Assembly: GCA_044870185.1 (NCBI GenBank)
Contig: JBIOYL010000181.1
Location: 1 to 8,099 of the forward strand
Reading direction: 5' to 3'
DNA from: JBIOYL01 sp044870185
GTDB taxonomy: Bacteria; Actinomycetota; CALGFH01
DNA length: 8,099 bases
Shown: positions 5,956 through 8,099 of the stretch, in pieces
Position numbering within the stretch: the first letter of the stretch is position 1
Layout: every line of letters starts with the position of its first letter
Program-made: the position numbers and the translations under genes
The notes under the pieces: model-generated
Seen by the model: the letters and a program-made list of their open reading frames with translations, nothing else
Told to the model about the DNA's origin: nothing
Database searches by the model: none

Positions 5956-6273
5956 ATGATGCGAGAGCAGCCGCTGGTCATGCAGGAGCGGATGGTGGAG
6001 GACGCCTCGCCACGGTTCCCGCCGGGGACGCCTCGGCGCCGGCTCGGGAACTTCCGCAGCCCCGAGCTGGCCGCCCGGGTGCGCGAGGTGCTGGCGGACG
6101 CGGGGATCCCGTCCGATCTCGAACCCGACCCCGACCGCCCGGAGCTGGTCGGGCGCCTGCTCGATCGGCTCGTGCGGCTCGCCGGCGCCAAGGGCAACCG
6201 GCTCTGGGTGCCCCGCGCGCGCTTCCGGGATGCGGTGCGGGCTCTGAACGCGGCACGGCGGCGAAGGGAATAG
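5956..6273 (+). CDS. Small hypothetical protein upstream of the hemerythrin gene
   Basis: The product is about 105 aa if started at 5956. The start is uncertain: in-frame ATG codons occur at 5956, 5959, 5980 and 5992, and a GTG at 5995. AGGAG at 5984-5988 is best spaced for the GTG at 5995, so the shortest form is plausible. The conserved-looking part is SPELAARVREVLADAGIPSD, then PELVGRLLDRLVRLAGAKGN and a basic C-terminus RDAVRALNAARRRRE, mostly helical and soluble. I do not recognise the family. It ends 39 bp before the hemerythrin start, so the two may be co-transcribed. Confidence 0.6.
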   Translation: MMREQPLVMQERMVEDASPRFPPGTPRRRLGNFRSPELAARVREVLADAGIPSDLEPDPDRPELVGRLLDRLVRLAGAKGNRLWVPRARFRDAVRALNAARRRRE

Positions 6274-6312
6274 GCTTCGCATACCACTCGGGTACGCGGC
6301 AAAGGACGGGCC

Positions 6313-6918
6313 ATGGACGCGCTCTCGTTCCTCCGGGAGGACCACCGCAACCTCCAGCAGCTGTTCGAGCAGGTGGAAGGGTCGGCGTCCGAGACGACAC
6401 GCGGCGAGCTCGTCGAGCAGATCAGGTCGGCCACCCGGCGCCACCTCGACGTGGAGGACGGCATCTTCTACCCGGCCTTGCGGACCAGGGCCGAAGGCGA
6501 CAGCGCCGACCTGGCCGCCCGGGCGCTCGAGCAGCATCGTCGCATCGGCGCACTGCTCGCCGAGCTGGACGGCGTCCATCCTGGCGACCAAGCGTTCGAC
6601 GCGAAGCTGCGGGCGCTCCTCACGCAGACCCGGGCACACATGGACATCGAGGACACCGGCGTGCTGACCGCCGCCGAGGCGCTGCTGCCCGACGACGAGC
6701 TGGTCGACCTCGGCCGCCGCATGGACGAGCGCGCCCGGGTGATGGCCGCTCAGGACGAGCTCACCGAGGCGGTGACCCGGCCGCTGCCGGCCCGGGAGAT
6801 GGCGGTCCTGGCCGGCGCGGCCGTGCTCGGGCTCGTGGTGCTGCGGCTGCTCGGCCGCCGGCGCCGCAGGGGAGGCAGCGTCGTGCTCGGCCGGGACACG
6901 GTGCGGCGGCGGCGCTGA
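6313..6918 (+). CDS. Hemerythrin HHE-domain protein with C-terminal membrane segment
   Basis: The product is 201 aa. The ATG at 6313 follows AAGGA (6302-6306) at six-base spacing. Two HHE half-repeats carry the expected diiron ligands: H11 (LREDHRNL), H44 and E48 (HLDVEDGIFYP), H75 (LEQHRRI), H109 and E113 (HMDIEDTGVL). Such proteins bind a non-haem diiron centre and handle O2, NO or iron, often in stress responses. After the four-helix bundle (1-150), a hydrophobic segment at 163-181 is followed by a strongly basic tail (RRRRRGG, RRRR at the end), so it is probably a tail anchor keeping the domain on the cytoplasmic side. No redox partner is adjacent. Confidence 0.9.
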   Translation: MDALSFLREDHRNLQQLFEQVEGSASETTRGELVEQIRSATRRHLDVEDGIFYPALRTRAEGDSADLAARALEQHRRIGALLAELDGVHPGDQAFDAKLRALLTQTRAHMDIEDTGVLTAAEALLPDDELVDLGRRMDERARVMAAQDELTEAVTRPLPAREMAVLAGAAVLGLVVLRLLGRRRRRGGSVVLGRDTVRRRR

Positions 6919-6927
6919 GACCCGCCT

Positions 6928-7040
6928 GGTGCCGCGTCGTCCTCGAGTGGCTTGCGGGCGACCAGCCGCTCCACCGTGCCGAGCTTGGACCGCTCCCGCT
7001 GCTCGATCTGGAAGCCCTCGGCCTGCACCTGCAGCAGGGG
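6928..7040 (-). pseudogene. Possible remnant of a methyltransferase C-terminus
   Basis: On the minus strand one frame reads EGFQIEQRERSKLGTVERLV, then ARKP. This resembles the last strand region of UbiE-like class I methyltransferases (AGFxVExRERSxLGxVERxxARKP). Only this end is present. There is no Rossmann GxGxG motif upstream, no natural stop directly after, and the frame runs into antisense of the hemerythrin gene. It is too short to be functional. Recognition is from memory and could be coincidence. Confidence 0.35.
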
Positions 7041-7105
7041 TCGTCGCAGCTGATGTTCACCGGTGGCGCGCAGGGTGGCCGCCTCCAGCAGCCACTGCGA
7101 AGGCT

Positions 7106-7137
7106 GGGGAGCCGGGCGCCTGCGTGCCCGGCTCCCC
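7106..7137 (-). terminator. Strong hairpin after the exported-protein gene
   Basis: A perfect 12-bp inverted repeat, GGGGAGCCGGGC and GCCCGGCTCCCC, with an eight-base loop, starts 15 bp past the stop at 7152. There is no U-tract, which is common for terminators in high-GC actinobacteria. Confidence 0.55.
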
Positions 7138-7151
7138 GGCCTGGCGGTGGC

Positions 7152-7807
7152 CTACCCGCGGTTGAAGGGTGGGATGTAGGGGTTGGTGCCGCTGTAGAGG
7201 CCGGCGGGGTTGGGGTACCACAGCCACACGTGCAGGGTCACCAGGTCCGGGTGCCAGAAGTTGAAGGCGGCGCCGGTCTGGGGGCTGCGCTTGGGGCACT
7301 TGTCCTGCGAGGACGCGAACACGAAGGTGCCGTCGGCGTAGTGGCAGGCGGCGCCGAACGACCCATAGGTCGCACCCGGCAGCGGTGGCGTCGCCGGCTT
7401 GGCGGTGAAGACCCACTCGAAGGCCCCGAGCTGCCAGGAGTCACCGTGGTGCTCGTACACCAGGATCGGGGGCCTGGTGACGTCGAAGCCCTGGATGGTC
7501 GGGTTGAGGAAGTGGTAGCCCATGTCGGGGATCATCCGGGTGAGGATCTGGTAGCCGGCGGCCTTGGCGGCCGGCAGACTGGTGGCGTACCTGGCGGTGG
7601 CGAGCCGGGCCCGGGCGAGCTGGCCGGCCAGCTTTGGCTGGTAGCCCCGCTGGACGCGGCCATGGGGTGCTGATGGGCTGCGGTCGCGCTCGCCGGCGCC
7701 GCCGCCACCGCGGTGGTCCGGCTGGACCCGGCCGCCGCACCGCGGACCGCCAACACGGCGATGGTGAGCAGCGCCACGCCGAGCGCGACGACGATGATGC
7801 GTCGCAT
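7152..7807 (-). CDS. Exported protein of unknown function, one-base frameshift
   Basis: The ATG at 7807 has a strong AAGGAG site about six bases upstream. The first residues, MRRIIVVALGVALLTIAVLA, form a signal peptide or N-terminal anchor, followed by an Ala/Thr-rich stretch. Near 7670 the frame breaks. Adding one C to the CCCC run joins HQHP to RVQRGYQPKLAGQLARARL and gives one 218-residue protein ending at 7152. The mature part has GYQILTRMIPDMGYHFLNP, PPILVYEHHGDSWQLGAFEW, two cysteines (AACHYADGTFV, DKCPKRS), and an aromatic end, FNFWHPDLVTLHVWLWYPNP. I do not recognise a family; a compact extracytoplasmic domain with one disulfide is likely. It begins 16 bp after the DUF4242 gene, forming an operon. 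Confidence 0.7.
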
Positions 7808-7822
7808 CGTGTCTCCTTCGGG

Positions 7823-8099
7823 TCAATGGTGGAAGTACGGGTCGAGCACCCGCACTTCGGAGATCCAGTCGACCGGCAGGCCGTTGCGCTCGGCGGCACT
7901 GCGGATCGCCTCGGGTTGGGGCCGTCGTAGACGCAGAAGGTCCTGCTCCTATCACCGGTGACGTAGGAGTGGATCCAGGTGACGCCTGAGACGAAACTCG
8001 GATCCCAGCTGTGGTGCGCGGTAGCGTCCCGGCGAAGCCGGGAACTGGTGTGTGGGCGTGGTGGGGTGGCTTGCCGGCGGGGTGTGGCTGCGGCAGGCT
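7823..8099 (-). CDS. DUF4242 (SCO4226-like) protein, partial and frameshifted
   Basis: Read from the window edge, one frame gives GVTWIHSYVTGDRSRTFCVY, then DGPNP. Adding one C in the run near 7914 continues EAIRSAAERNGLPVDWISEV and ends in VLDPYFHH with the stop at 7825-7823. This is the DUF4242 pattern (WxxSYVT, FCVYxAP, RxxAxxxGxP, DP). The family includes nickel-binding Streptomyces SCO4226, a small ferredoxin-like protein. The N-terminal strand is not recognisable: upstream codons are low quality, contain no start, and pass through a perfect 7-bp hairpin at 8027-8043. The start is therefore outside the window or lost. It shares an operon with the exported protein. Confidence 0.6.
8027..8043. 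other. Small perfect hairpin near the window end
   Basis: TCCCGGC (8027-8033) and GCCGGGA (8037-8043) form a 7-bp stem with loop GAA. It lies where the N-terminal coding part of the DUF4242 gene should be, so it may mark an intergenic boundary or a rearrangement point. Confidence 0.4.

Noticed and set aside
7053..7673. Plus-strand Gly/Val-rich frame of 206 codons
   Set aside because: It is the antisense shadow of the exported-protein gene; there is no ribosome site and the composition is typical of reverse-frame GC-rich DNA.
1..8099. CRISPR array, rRNA, insertion sequence or integrase
   Set aside because: No regularly spaced repeats, rRNA cores, transposase DDE motifs or tyrosine-recombinase motifs were seen on either strand.

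Overview
The window is GC-rich DNA from a bacterium, most likely an actinobacterium. The evidence is strong third-position GC in the credible frames, GGAG-type ribosome sites, frequent GTG starts and gene families common in Actinomycetota (DUF4242/SCO4226-like, hemerythrin HHE, DUF4231, VapBC, membrane-anchored TIR). The species cannot be named from sequence alone.

Layout. 1-1293: two damaged genes, an OsmC-family remnant on the minus strand (120-398) and an alpha/beta-hydrolase remnant on the plus strand (608-1293), each apparently missing an internal segment. 1442-3259: the most interesting part. A membrane-anchored TIR-domain protein (minus, 1442-2491) is divergent from a two-transmembrane DUF4231/SLATT-like protein (plus, 2777-3259), across about 285 bp that holds three perfect inverted repeats. 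TIR domains and SLATT-type membrane proteins are both known from bacterial conflict systems, so this pair is the best candidate for an undescribed system here. 3373-4980: a VapBC-type module (minus; the PIN toxin has an in-frame amber codon), a stretch with no confident gene, and tRNA-Arg(ACG). A roughly 50-bp repeat occurs at the 3' end of this tRNA and again about 1.5 kb away, so it flanks the module.

5193-6918: a small helical protein (minus), tRNA-Ser(GCT) (minus) with encoded CCA and a good promoter, a small unknown protein (plus), and a hemerythrin-like protein with a C-terminal membrane segment (plus). 6925-8099: a possible remnant of a methyltransferase C-terminus, then on the minus strand a two-gene unit reading DUF4242 then an exported protein of unknown function. 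Both genes are broken by a one-base frameshift.

A theme runs through the window: many genes are interrupted. Three frameshifts (near 332, 7670 and 7914) are each repaired by adding one C to a short C-run, which points to homopolymer undercalls in the sequencing. The two internal deletions and the amber codon are not explained that way and may be true gene decay or assembly collapse.
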